A DNA stretch of 64,000 bases, from the NCBI GenBank assembly GCA_016802295.1, contig JAESIW010000137.1, positions 6,196,439-6,260,438 of the forward strand, written 5' to 3'. Below are positions 1-14,200 of the stretch, one piece after another. The stretch's first letter is position 1. Every line of letters starts with the position of its first letter. The notes below the pieces were generated by a model. It was not told the DNA's origin. It ran no database searches and worked only from the letters and a program-made list of their open reading frames with translations. This stretch comes from Brachionus rotundiformis. Taxonomy: Eukaryota > Rotifera > Eurotatoria > Ploima > Brachionidae. The position numbers and the translations under genes are program-made.

Positions 1-3000
1 AAATTTCGGCTTTCGGCTTTATAATAGCCGGTCTTGTATACCACTTTTGGCAAAAAAAATAAATTAATTTTTTTTTTCAAAGTTATAGATAAAAATTCAA
101 GTACCATTAGTTGATTGTAAATTATTGCTAAGTATGTTCTTATCTTGCCATAAATTGGATATTTTCTCCTTCATTACTGCTGAGTCAATTATCTGCATTT
201 CGTCTTTAAGGCGAGCACTATACACGTACATGCGCCTTGCCAAAAGCGAGCTGTTAGACACAATTCTGAATGGGCTTATTCTTGGTTGAAGGATGGCAGA
301 TGGCAAGTCTGGGATCATGAAGTCAAATGGATCACGATTTTCTATGCTAACTGCATAATCAATACCAACAACTTGTTTTCTAAATTGAAAAAAATAAGTT
401 CTTTTAGTTTAATTTTTTCCAATTTGGTTACTCATTGGCATAGTAGAGGGCTTGTTTGACCACTTTGACATTTATTTGCAATGAGTTAGATTGGAGAAGG
501 ACATAATCAGTGGTTTTGATGTGCTCATTCCAGCTTTGCTTGAGGATTAGGCTGAGTAGTTGATGGTTGAATTCGGCAGGACGGCCATTAGCGTCTATAA
601 ATATTGAACGCACACGACAATATGACTCCTGATCGACTGTTTTAAAGCCTTTTTTGCCAAGTTCTTGGCTTAAATCGGCCTCGCTCAGCGAGCCAACAAG
701 CTCAGACTCGTATTTTACCAAATCATCTATGGCAATTAAGTAATAAATCAGTGCTGAGTGAGTCTCTGTATTTAGGTTGTAGTATCCTCTTGAGTAGGCC
801 AGTTCTACATCAATTTTATCAAATGAAACATTTGATTGTCTCAGTGCTAAATTTGTTTAAAAAAAATTATTTTAAAATTTAGTATTTTTAAATTTATTAA
901 TTAAATAAATAATTTTAATTTATTTTTTATTTTTCATAATCTTAAAATAAAATTTTGATTCCAAAATCAGATCAAGATCGATTTAAATGTATTTTAATAA
1001 TCTTAATAAATAACTTTTATTAGTTTAGTATGATTTTAAATAATAAAAAAATTAATAGAATATATATTTCTTTAAAACCAAATTTTGGCTATGGTTTTCT
1101 CGGTACAGATATTTGGTAAAAAGTTTTAAGTTGATTTTTATATAATTTTTTTTAATTATAATCCTTATTGATTGTTTTAGGCGCTTTTTATCTCCAAAAT
1201 ATTTATTCAGTGTACTTATTAATTATTTTTCTAAAATTTTTCTAAATCATCTACTTAGAAATCCTTTCTTAACCATGATAATAAAAGCTTACTATAAATT
1301 ATTTACTGCTGGAGTTAGCGCCAAACATACTTTTTTCTCAAACAGGTTAGTTCTACATTGGAATAGGTTGCCAGAAGATGTGGTAAAAACTTAATCGACT
1401 GCTTGTTTCAAGGAGTCTTTAGACAAATTCAATGGAATTGGCTGCTACAGCCCCAAACGCCCTTCAAAGCAACCAAAAAAAGTAAGCTCATTTTTATTTT
1501 ATCCTTTTTTTTTGATCTTAACTATTATCAATCAAATGACAATATAATTAAATACTTAAGTTTTTTTCTAAATTATCGATGACTTATTATAATATTGAGA
1601 TTCATTTAATAAAATTTTATTAAATAAAAATTTTTAATTTATTTCCAGGCAATTTTCTATTTTTGATAATTCTCACCCAATGTACCAATAAATCAATTGA
1701 AGAAATTGAAGCCTTTATTTGGCATTTTTTATCATTCCAACATAGCAAAAAGATCCAAGTCTTGACATGTCTCTACTATTCATTTAGAACCACAGCCTAC
1801 AATTAACCTAAAGCAGCAGCTAAGACACAAGTCCTAGCTACTATACAAACCACTATTTCAATGTTGTTATAATTTTGGATTCTATTTAATAAACTTTTAA
1901 CTAAATTAGATTGTTTTAATTATTTCTTGGCTTAAATCCCTAAAGTCCAAAATCGAGACCAACCACAAACGTAAATAAAAAAATCTTACATTTTGTCCAA
2001 AAGTTAACAAGAACCATTTCTATGGTTTTTTTCTCGTCAAGAGACAACTCTTTTCCCAAGTCCATTTCAATAGTAAGCTTGGGCAACCATGCCAAAATCA
2101 AGTTGATATTATCCACTCTTGAACTGGCCCTGAAAAGGTCGATTCTGGCAAAATTTTTGTTCATTTTGCGCGATAAAATGGATGTCAATGCACTAAAGTC
2201 AGGTGATGTTACTTTAAATTGTGTATTCTTAATGTCATAGTTGTACGGATTCATTTCAAATGTGGTATTGGCATAGATCTTGTAGTAAACTTTGGTCACA
2301 ATCATCATATTTACCAAGTAGTTTTCGACAACCACTATTTCGCTTGGCTTGGTCATTATCACACTAGGCTCATAGTTTTGGTTCATAGAGGCAAAATAAG
2401 ACATGTAAGCAAAAGTAATTGTTGGCAAGTACTGTTTGGCTTGGTCAATATTCACAGTGCCTACCACTTCTATGTAATTAAGACTGTCTTCTCTGAACAA
2501 ACTGCCAATATCATCTTGGACATCGCACACTCCACTCAAAGCCGTTCTGAGCTCATTCATCGAAGGCTGTTTGTACAAACCTGGCTTTAACAACATTTGT
2601 TCAGTGTAAGCCCGTACCGCATATGGAACTACGGAAAAAGAGCCTTTTTCATTCACATATGGAATTGTCAATGTGTCCAGCGATTCTATTACTAGGCTAT
2701 TTTTTATCACTTCTTCATCTGCATAAACATTTAGCCAAGCATTTCGCAGCATAAACGAAATTAATATCTGATTTTGAAGAGTTATTGAGCCAAAGCATGG
2801 CAAGTAGAAGAGGTCACTTGCGGTCGAGTAGTCCGATCCTGGACTGGTCTCAATTGTATTTATGAAGTAGTTGGATCTGGCCGACTGGTAGACTTTGAAA
2901 AAATTGTCTATATTAATTGTGTTGATTAAATAGTCATAGGTCATGTCGAACACTTCATCTGAATTGTTTACTGGACGAATGTAGAAATAAGCTCTCCAAT

Positions 3001-5264
3001 ATGTGTCAAAATTCTGGTCTGGAGTTCTTCTAATGAATTCTCTTTGTCCCCAGTAGTCGATTTCAAATTTTTGTTGATTTTTAATCTTGGCATTGGCAAC
3101 AAGACCAATCGAAGCCTTGAGTGTGGCTATTATCGGTTCTATGTCTTCGTGGAGTATAGATTGGTTTAAGTTTAATGTCAGAGCCTTGTTGACTGGCCGT
3201 GTTTTGAGGCTATCTTGGGACAAAGAGTAAAATTTGTTACCATTGTTGTAAGAGATTGGCACCGAGTTCAAGCTGTTAAACATAGCTTGTTTGTTCATTT
3301 CAGTTTTGCTTTTAAAGTCCTCTTCTTGGCCAAGCTCGACTATTTTAAGTCGATTGCTCTCCATTTCGTTCCTCACTACTACCACAAACCAAAGCTCATT
3401 GTACATGTTGCTAAATTTAAATGGTCACTATGGCCAAATTTGCCAAATAAAATTTAAAATCAAATGAAAAAAAATAGAGACTCTGGTGCAACTTTATATA
3501 GAACCATTGGAATAAATAAAGCTTTGGTAAAATAGACAAAACAAAAAAATTTAATTAATTATTAAAAAAATTTTTTTCTGAAATATTATCTATTTATTAC
3601 CAATTAGACTAACTTTTATTAATTTAATTTTATTTATATTTTTTCTCTAAAAAGAGAGCTAAACTTTTGGAAAACCGAATAATACCAAGTACCATATGCT
3701 AGTAATGGGAAAGATCCTATGAATCAGCTTGGTAATGTAAATTGTGAATCCTTCTCTGAAATATTATTTATTTATTTATTAAAAATAGGATTAATTTTTA
3801 TTTAATAGGAATTATATTTTAATTTCTAAAAAGTATTTTATTCTAGTTTAAAAATGCTAATTAACTTAATTATTTTCTAATAATTAAAAATTTTGTGGCC
3901 AGAAACATCTGATATAACCAATTTTGAGTTTTAGACATCTAAGTTTAAAAATGTGAATGGTCAATCAAAATATCAGAATGGCATATTTATAAAATTCGAT
4001 ATAATTTTTGTTTTTCTTAATCTAATAATTATTAAATAAAAATTAATTTAAACTTGATAATCTAAAAAAGGCTATTTTTCCAATCAAATAATTACTGTCA
4101 CATTTAAGTCTGTAACCATGTCAATGAAAATAGAAAAAAAACCATTACGGTTTGGACAAGTCAGCAAGATATTATTAAATTTCATATTAGATTAGATAAT
4201 ATTTCATTTGGTTTTAAGAATTTTTTTATGGATAATGAAAAAATTTTTTCAAGAGTCAATAAGATTTAGTGAAAATTTGGATAATTTTGGTAAAATAAGC
4301 AAAATCTTACGCTCTATGGTCAATTAGATTGCTGGTGTAAATGTGGCGTACAGTGAATGAAGAAACACTATCATTCCAACAATTGGTACAATGTTTAAAT
4401 TGAATCCTGAAGTTGGTAACAAAATTTTTCAGAGCATTCTCAATCGATCTAATGTCTTCATCAATCACTGGAGTGGTGAGAGTGATGCGCCAAAAGTTAT
4501 CTTCTGGAACGAAGAACCGCTGGTTTTCGTTCAACAAAAATGAGGTCAGTGACAGCGAACTCAATTGGCTATTGGCGTAAATTTGCTGCTGTATGGCAAA
4601 GTAAAATTGATTTTCATCTACAAGTGCTTGCACAACTGGCGACAAATTGGTTCCATTTATGGTTAATTTAAACATGAGCAAACTGGCTGGGTAGACCACT
4701 TGAGACGGGTTTATATTGAACCTATTCATGGGAATATTGGAGTAAAACTGAGACAAAACTAACACATCATGGTAGCTGTCAAGTAGCTGGGTTTGAATTG
4801 GAAATAGAGAAGGATCTATACCAGATGTAAGATAGAAGGCATTTCTAATAGCTGTTTCGATTTGGGACCGAGTGAATATTGAGCTCGATAGGGCAAAATT
4901 TTTGAGAACAATTGGAAAATTTTGTAGCTTGATGCCAGGTGTATCAATGAATGATTGGTTTACGCCAGATTTTTCCATTATTCCACATAATAGATAGTTT
5001 GAATAGAAATTTTTTCTCACTTTTTCCACATTTTGGCGCACTATGTCACTGGTTGGCGTTATACTCGAATCATTCGAGCTGATTAATACATCATTTACAA
5101 ACACAGAGTAGTCCAAACGCGTAAACTTGTTCCTTTTATGATTAGATAGTAAAATTATAGATAATAATTAAAATTTTAATATTACCAATTATTGAAAAAT
5201 ATAACTTTGGTATTTAAGATATCTATTTTTAGACAATTTCGCTGTGTGCTGCACCACAAAAATT
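1..5264 (-). CDS. Exons 13-18: tail of repeated alpha-beta units
   Basis: Exons are 5186-5264, 4311-5132, 1990-3410, 432-846, 105-379 and 1-43. The tail contains no EGF modules. Instead a pattern recurs at least eight times: an amphipathic helix ending in an aromatic residue (FIKKALVDSW, QIETAIRNAF, LISFMLRNAW, TIEMVLVNFW, LLSLILKQSW, KEKISNLW), then 15-30 residues, then two strands, the second often containing Y or F between valines (SVVPYAVRAY, MIVTKVYYKIY). The layout resembles half of a ferredoxin-like or SEA-like fold, but I do not recognise the family. The reading frame is open at base 1. Confidence 0.75.
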
Positions 5265-8200
5265 CTAAAATAAAAATTTAAAAAATATTCTCTTTATTAT
5301 CTTTAAATAAATTTTATTGCCTGGTCTTGCCGTAAGCCAAGAGTCAACTAATGCTTTCTTTATAAAGTCCATGTGTGCAGGATTAATATCTCCACAAATA
5401 TCCACCGAAAAAGCATTGCTAAACGAGTACACTTTACCATCTACATTGTCAATAAAAGCTTCCTTGAAGCATGTATCTCTTACTATCTGCTTTAATAAAG
5501 TTGCATTAGGACTACGGACTTCATTTTTAACACTGCTAGTCTCATTGGTGGTAATGTTAATCGAATAGTCGATGGTTAAGGCTGTTTTACCAATGTTTGT
5601 AAATGATGTCTGCTGACTTAATTCATTGACATTTATGTTCAAATCTTTGAGGCCATTTATTTTGGATTCGCAGATAAAACCGGTCAAATTGCTGGTACTA
5701 AGCTCAACATAAAATCTGTTATCAGTTTTGTTGAGATAAAGCGAGTCGCCGCTGAAGTTTTTTTGCTGAAAGGCGCCCCAGTTGTTATACTCAATTGGAT
5801 GAATGGTATTGGAGAGCTTTGATGCCCATATCCAAGACCAGCTGCTCTCATTTTGAGTGCCATTTCTGAAAATGGCTGACGATGTCCAGTACATGTTATC
5901 ACCAAGCTGTTTTACATTTAACCAGTCAAGTACAGAGTTGAGCTTTTGTTCAGTCTCAAAAATAACCAAGGAAGCTCCACTTATTTGGCATTCGTAGTCA
6001 GCGGTGAGTCTATTTACCCCAGTTGATATTGCCTTGGCCGAAAAGCATCTATCACTCACTCCTGGAATTATTTCGTAACCAAATGGGCATGAAAATTGAG
6101 GGTTAGCTTGTTTCCACGCTTCTACTAGACATGGTTGAAGCTCCATTTTGAAGTTAAGCTGTGTTTCACATGGTAGAATTAGGTTTATTGAATCACGAGT
6201 TGAATATATGCTTTCTTGGCGGGAAGATTGGCAAAAATCACCATAAAAATCTGAGGTACAACTACAAGTGAATGTACAATTAGCCCTTTGATTACATGTA
6301 CCCCCATTTAAGCATGGCAAGCTGGAACAATAGTCAAATGTGTCCACGCATAATTTTTCTTAAAAATCAAACTAATTTTAGGAAATAATTTAGCTAATTT
6401 TTATTAAAATTTTTAATTATTATTTATAATTTAGCTTAAATATTAAGGATTAGAATAAAACTAATTTTATTGACAAAAAAAATTCATAACATAATCAGAA
6501 ACAATGTTTTGAAAATGACACCAATCTCTTTAAAGTAAAAACTCAACGCCAGCGGATAATCATTTTTTTATTTCTTTGATTACATTTAGTTTAATTATTA
6601 TTTTTTTTTCTCGGAAAATATAATAAAATTTATTGTTCATCATGTGTTACCCGCTGTTTAAAAAATTCTAATTAATTTAAATTAAACCTAAATTTAATCT
6701 GCTATTCAATTGAGGTTATGACTAAAAATTATTTTTATATTATAAGTTATATAAATAGATATATCTATTATACATTTAGTAATTAGAAAACACAATAATT
6801 AAAAAATAACAAGCCAGAATAATATTTAAATTGGTTTACTTTGTTCACAATTAGGCCCGGTGTATTCAGGTGCACAATTGCATGTATATGTTCCATTCGG
6901 TCCATCGATACAGGTTGCACCATTTTGGCACGGTGAATATAGACATCCTTGCACTCTTAGATTACAGTAGTCTCCCGTATACCCCGGCAAACACTCGCAT
7001 GTAGCACTAAAACTATCATTTAAACTTGGTCTACACACACCTTGACCACAATTGATAAAATCGCATAGAGTGAGGCGAGTTTCGCAATTTTGACCAGAGT
7101 ATGGGTAAAAACAATTACAGGTATAGCTGGTTGAGTTTAAAGATGTACATAAGCCATTTTGCGAGCAAGGACTCGAATCACAAGGAGTAACTTGAACGTC
7201 ACAATTTTGACCAGAAAATCCAGAGGTGCAATTGCACAAGTAACCATTGGGAACATCAGTGCATTGAGCACCATTTTTGCACGGACCAAATAAACACTGG
7301 CTAATGACATTTGAACAATCTGAACCATTAAAATTGCTTGGACAAATACATCCATTTCCAGTAGAGTTACACAATCCGCCATTTTTGCATTGTACTAGGC
7401 AATTTTGTCTAAATTGGCATTGATCCCCGGTAAATCCTGGCTCACATTGGCAAACAGTGTTATTGAATGTAGCTACACAAGTTCCATTATTAAAGCATGG
7501 AAATTGAGAACAATTGTCTACTGGTGTTTCACAATTGGGACCAAAATGGCTCGGCAGACAGAGACAAGAGTAAAAATTGATAGAAGACACACAAGTGCCA
7601 CTATTTTGGCACGGATTGGAAGCACATGAATCAATAATAATTTCACAACTATAATAATTAAATTTAAAAATTAAATTTTGAATTTTTAAATGTTTGTAAT
7701 TTATCACTTTTGGCCAGTTACTCCAGGTTGACAATCGCATTCATAATCAGTTGAATTGACATTTCGGCATGTACCAAATGGACCACATGGTCTAAATGCA
7801 GAACAATAATCTGTGCTAAATTCGCATCTATTTCCAAAATATTGTGGCAAACAAACACAACTGTATGAGTTTGATTCTTTTAAAAAATAAAAATTTTCCA
7901 ATTAAAATTTTCTATTAATTAAAGTCTTTGTTATAAATTAATTATTAGATTACCAAGATTGTTGACACAAGCTCCATTGTTTAAGCACGGAGATGACTCA
8001 CATGGTAGCACTCTTTGCTCACAAAAGTGTCCTGTGTATCCATTATTACAAATGCATGCATAATTTCCAAAGCTGGTTTGTACACACCGCTGGGTTCCAT
8101 TTCTGGAACAATTGTTGTTCAAACAAGAGTCAATGATTAGGTCCGTGCAGTCCACACCGGTGAATCCAGGTTGGCAAGTGCACTTGAAAGAACCAATTGT

Positions 8201-11200
8201 GTTCTCACATTGTCCATTATTTTTGCACACATTCAGCTCGCACTCATTCACATCTTGGTTACACCTGGCGCCTGTATAGCCCGGACCGCATGCACAAAGA
8301 TACCCAGTATAGTTCTAAAGAAAATTTTATTTATCTATAAAATAATATACTAAAATATATAAGAGCTACATAGCGATAACAGCTGGCTCCATTAAGACAC
8401 GGATTGGACTCGCAGGCGTTTATGATTTGGTCACAATATACGCCTGTAAAGCCTGGCTGACATTCACATATTACCGTATCATCAAAAAGCTTTGAGCATC
8501 GGCCTGAATTTTGGCATGGATTAACATCACATGACTGAGAGAATTGGCAATTGAGGCCTCCAAAATTTGCAGGACATTGGCAAATGTAGAAGCCGTTTAT
8601 TGAGGAGCAATTGCCACTGTTTTGGCACGGATTTGGCACACATGCATCAGCTTGTATTTGGCAATAGGTTCCGGTAAATCCGGACAAACAGTTGCAGGTA
8701 AAATTATTAATACCTTGAGGCTGGCAACTACCACCATTAAAGCATGTCACTTTGCTGCATAAATTGCTCACGGTTTCACAATTGATGCCCTCATATCCAG
8801 CCGGACAGTCACAGTAAGCAAAAGAATTGGTCAATTGTTTGCAAGTGCTGTTATTAGTGCAATTACCATTGTTGGCACACAAGTCTAGCTGTACATCGCA
8901 CTCAGGGCCTGTGAAGCCTGTATCACATAGACAAAGATATTCAGGATTGGCAGTGAGTGGATTAAGGACTGAAAGACAAACACCATTTCGGCACGGATTG
9001 GACAAACAAGTGTCAATGACAGATGAACAATCATGCCCAGTATACCCACTTGAGCATTGGCATGAATATCCGCCAATGTGGTCTATGCACAAGCCATTAG
9101 CACAAGGATTCGAGCTGCAGTAGGATATTTTGTTGTCACAGTTCTTTCCGGTCCATCCATTGCTACAAAAGCATGTATAGTTGCCAGGCTCGGTTCGGTA
9201 ACAGTCTCCATTTACACACGGATTTAGAAGCTTGCACATGTCTATTTGCTCTTGGCAGTATTTGCCGCCGAATCCAGCTCCGCATTGGCACATGAATGTT
9301 GTGTTCAAGTTTACACAGTTTGCGTTGTTGAAACATGGTCGATTGGAACAAAAGTCAATGCGGTTGGCACAGTCCAAACCCGTATAACCATGCTGACAGA
9401 TGCACATTGCTTGCGCGTATGACTGGTCAATTATGCACACGCCTCCATTCAGACATGGCCTGTTTATACACGGATCAATATAGTTTTCGCAATAACGACC
9501 TGAATAGTTCAAGTCACATTGGCAGTAATAGCTTTGGTGTAAATAATTTTAAAAAAAGCTTAATTAAAAGATAGGCTATTTGAGTTTAATTTTTTTTTAA
9601 TTATCTATTAGTTTAAGTTTAATTATTCTGAGAAAAATTTACTATGAGTTTTTTTAGCCAAATTTTTGCCAACTTGTCTTGAAGATAAACTCCTAGTCAG
9701 ATTAAGCAAATTAATATAAGAATGTTATTTCTTAAATAATATTTTTATTAATTAGTCATTTTAAAAAAGGCACAATTAGCAAAAATTTGGTTTCTTATAA
9801 AAGAGCTCTGCATTTACAACATGGTCTATCAGAGTAAGTAATTGTCAATTTAGTGAATAGATCATTTCTTTTATAATAATTGCAATTTTTAGACCAATAT
9901 TTTATCGACTTATATAAACAGTTTAATTCTTAAAAGCTTTAAAAAAATAAAGGAACAATTAAAATAATGAAGTCCTTATTTATATCTACAAGCTCGTTTT
10001 AAAAACAATTATTCAACTATTCAGAGATTATTTGTTACCGACTTAAAGACATTGGAAAACTTCAGATAAAAATCAGTTGAGTAAGCTAAGATTTAATCAG
10101 AGCCATTAAGTCAATGCATCAAGAACAAAAGGCTGCGATGGCTCGGGCATGTACTTAGAATGAAAGATTCACCGATATAAAAAAGGGCCCTTCAATGGAC
10201 ATCTCAAGGGTGACGTTAGGTAGGACAGCAGCGGTAAAGGCAAAAGATCGACTTGAATGGAAATCAAAAGGAATGACCCTATGCTCCTCAAGGAGTCAAT
10301 AAGGAAAAAAAATTAAAATTTAATGAAAATATAATTGAAACAATAAAAAATAGTCTTCTAAAATTTTTTCTAAATTTTTTAATTAAAATGTAATAAAGAT
10401 TCCGCCGAGTAATGGAGAATTTCTTTACAATATATTTGAAATTATATTTGAAAATTATTTTAAAAATAAACAACATTAATTAATCATTTAAAATTGACTA
10501 AAGCTGAATAATCGACTATTCGAATAGTTGGCTTATTTAGAAATTTTTCTATGACTGTTGAGATAAATTCATCTGGTCCTATACAATAAGAGGGGATCTT
10601 ATTCAAATGTTCAAAATAGTCAACCGTCATGAGAAGATTAACCTTAAGAAGGGTGTGAATCTGGACTTAAGGAGAAAACATAACATGAAACTAGAGAAAG
10701 AAATTTGCAAACAAGCTTCATCAAGATATAGCTTTCTTTACTTTATCGCAGAGTGTTGTCAACTCAGAGACAGTCAATGGCTTTAAAGCGGGTATCGACT
10801 GAGAAGTGTTTGATATTGAACAAAGAAAGAAAGGAAAGACTGACACAGCTTTTATAGAACTAAATGCCGGAAGGCGTTAGTATATATTTCTATACTGCAA
10901 TATCATAACTACTACTAATACTACCATTGTAAATGTGAACGTTTTCAAGCCAATCAACGTCTACATCAAATCAAATATTGAGAATCAGAGATAGCCTAAG
11001 AATGATTCTTGGTGTACACTGATCAGAAAAACTAAGTAGTCAAACGATGAGCTATATAGAAGAACTAAGTCAGAACCAATGAGTCAATGTATCAAGAATA
11101 AGAAACTGCGTTGGCTTGGATTTGTACTTAGAATGAAAAGAATTAGAAAACCAAACAGAACTCTACAATAGACACCGAAAAATTACAAAAAAGCTCATCA

Positions 11201-14200
11201 AAATGGAAATGACAAGGGTAAAAGTGAGCGTGAAGGCAAAAAATTGACTTGAGTGGAAAGCAAAAGTAATGACAATAGACACTGTGTTCTAATGACCAAA
11301 AATTAAATGACAAAAATGCTGTAGAAACTAGACTTCTTTTGGGAATTTAAAAATCTATAAATGAGGGAATAAATGTTTTCCCATTATTAACAGCTTCTTC
11401 CAATTGTTTGTTATCGGATTTTATAATTATGTGATTTTTTACTCACTGCCTTTAATTAGTGCTATTTTATAAAGAAAGAAATTTTTATCTAAAATAGATA
11501 TTTTTTCTTTTCCATAGCCTATCTATTATAACTGAAAAAAACCTACTCATTGGTTCCATTGGCGACACAAGTTGCGCCGTTATAGCATGGCGTTTTTTTA
11601 GCCAGACATGGATTAACACTATTTTCACAGTTGGGTCCATCAAAGCCTGGCGGACACTGGCATTTGTAGCTGCATTGCGATTCGTTGAAGGTGCACAGAG
11701 CCATATTTTTGCACACACCTTCTGTGCATGGATTGTAGGTGAATTGGCATGATTTGCCATAATAGCAACTGTTTTTACATTTGCAAACATAGTCGCCAGG
11801 AGCGACGTACATGCACATGCCATTGTTGCCGCACAGATCTTGTCCAGATTGGCACGGATCTACAGGAGTCTCACAGTAAGCCCCGGTAAAGCTGCTTGGA
11901 CACACGCATTGAAAACCGACTGTCACTGACGAATTGCTCACACAGTATCCTCCATTGAGGCAAGTGACCGAGTCACATAAAACCACGGACTCCTGGCAAT
12001 AGATGCCTTTGTATCCGGGCAGACAATTGCACCGGAAAACAGCTGGCAAAGGCGACACACAATTTCCATTTATGCACGGATTGCTCTGACACACGTCATA
12101 TCTTTCTGTACACTTTGGACCAGTGAAACCAGGCGGGCAAACACACTTGGTCTCGGTGAACGAAATCTGCTGGCATCTTATATTGGACGGACATGGATTT
12201 GGCTCACACAAATTGATGGTCGTTTCGCAAAATCGACCTGTCTCGTAAGGCGGGCACACACATTCGAATGAAAGCAGGCCAGTTTGGACACACATGGCGT
12301 TTGATGAACGGCACGGACTCGAAGCGCACACGTCCAAAGGCATGTCACACTCAGTGCCAGTCACGCCCTGTGGACACACAGATATGTTGTACGAAGTGGC
12401 AAATTGGCACACGCCACCATTTAGACAAGGATTGGACGGCTCACATACAGACAAATTGATCTCACAATAGCGGCCTGTGTAGCCCGATGGACAGAGACAT
12501 TTTACCAAGCCAAAATTGTTTGTGTAACAGTTTCCCCTAACACATGGATTGTTGGCACAAGAGTCGATTTTTATTTCACAAAAGCGTCCAGTGTATCCAT
12601 AATTGCATAGACACTCGAAATGTCCGAAAAATCGGCTCACACACTGGCTATTGGCCGATAGGCAAGGGTTCGAAGAGCACGGATCGCTGATGCTCTCGCA
12701 TCTAGCGCCAGCGAATCCAGACTGGCATATGCACAAGTTAGAGCCGTTTTGGTCAGGGATGCACACTCCTCCATTAAGACAATAATGGGTGCATGACGAT
12801 GTGTTACAGTTTGGACCTGTGAATTCTGGCGGACATCGGCACTTATGGTCACATTTAATTAAATTAATTTTATCAAAAAATAATTAAATTACTTCATATG
12901 AGTTTATTTTGTCCGTACAAATGCCTAGGTTAAGGCATGGATTTGAGGAGCATTCGTTTGATTCAAATTCGCACCGAGGTCCGTAAAATCCTTGCGGACA
13001 AGTGCACGTGTATGTTCCATTTGTGTCAGATGTGCAAACAGCTGAGTTAAGACAAGGCTGGCTAGAGCATATTTCTACCAATGTTTCACAAAATTGACCC
13101 GAATAGTGCTTTGGACACATGCATTTAAATGAGCCAATTTTGTCCTCAATGCATGTACCACTGTTCTGGCATGGACTCGACTCACACTTAAATAAGTGAT
13201 TAGATTATTATATGATCTTGTGATAACAATGTCAAAATATTTTCAATTTAGAAACAAATAAAAAAGTTTAAACTATTTTAAATTAATTTTTTTGATAGAA
13301 ATAAGCTTTTAAAATGGTTGTCAATGTTTACCAAAGGTCTATGCTCTAAAGAAATTAAAAAATACTTATCAATCAACATATTTATTACCTTGGAAAGCGT
13401 AAAATTAAACAACCCTATTGTTATATTACAACTTGGCAGTATTCTTTTATTTAAATTTATCAGTTTAAAGATTAAAAGTTAAAAAACATGCATTGTTTAA
13501 ATAATTCATACTGGAGCAAAGTAAAATTTTTGATCAAATTTTAAGCGCTCAATCTTGCTCAAACATTTTTTTAGATGCGCAATTAAAATTCATCGCGGAT
13601 TTTTTGTTCTTTTAAGACTTCAAAGCTTTATTTTTAAACTTGTGAAAAATGATTGTAATTTCTAAAAACGCAATGAAATTTAATTGCGAATTCAATCTCC
13701 CTGAGTTCGCAACTAAAGAAGAAAACACATGGATTCTTGATGAATAGAGAAAACTAACTTTTAACCAAAAAGTCACACTCATAAAACAAAAATATCCAAA
13801 CCTGTCAATAGATAATGTTAAGTCCCAAATTAACTTAACAAATATTATGGTCGACGATGCAGAAGCTTTTATGGACAAAAACGATATATTCAAACAACTA
13901 AGAAAACTAATAAGAGAACAAGAAGCAAACGAAGATAGTATCCAAGATATAATGTTAGAATTGAATCATAATCTTTTTTAAGAAAGATTATTTTTTTATT
14001 CATCATTAATTTTTTCTCTTTTCTCTGAAGTTTTAAATATTGAATTCATCGAGGACGATGTGATTTTATATGGGGGGATATGTTACCTTGAATTATCACA
14101 TATTCATCAGCTTATTAAATGATGCACAAAGATAAGTGAGAATTATACTTGTCATGTATCTCAGAAGTTAGACGCTTCGAAATGCTGACAAATACATTTA

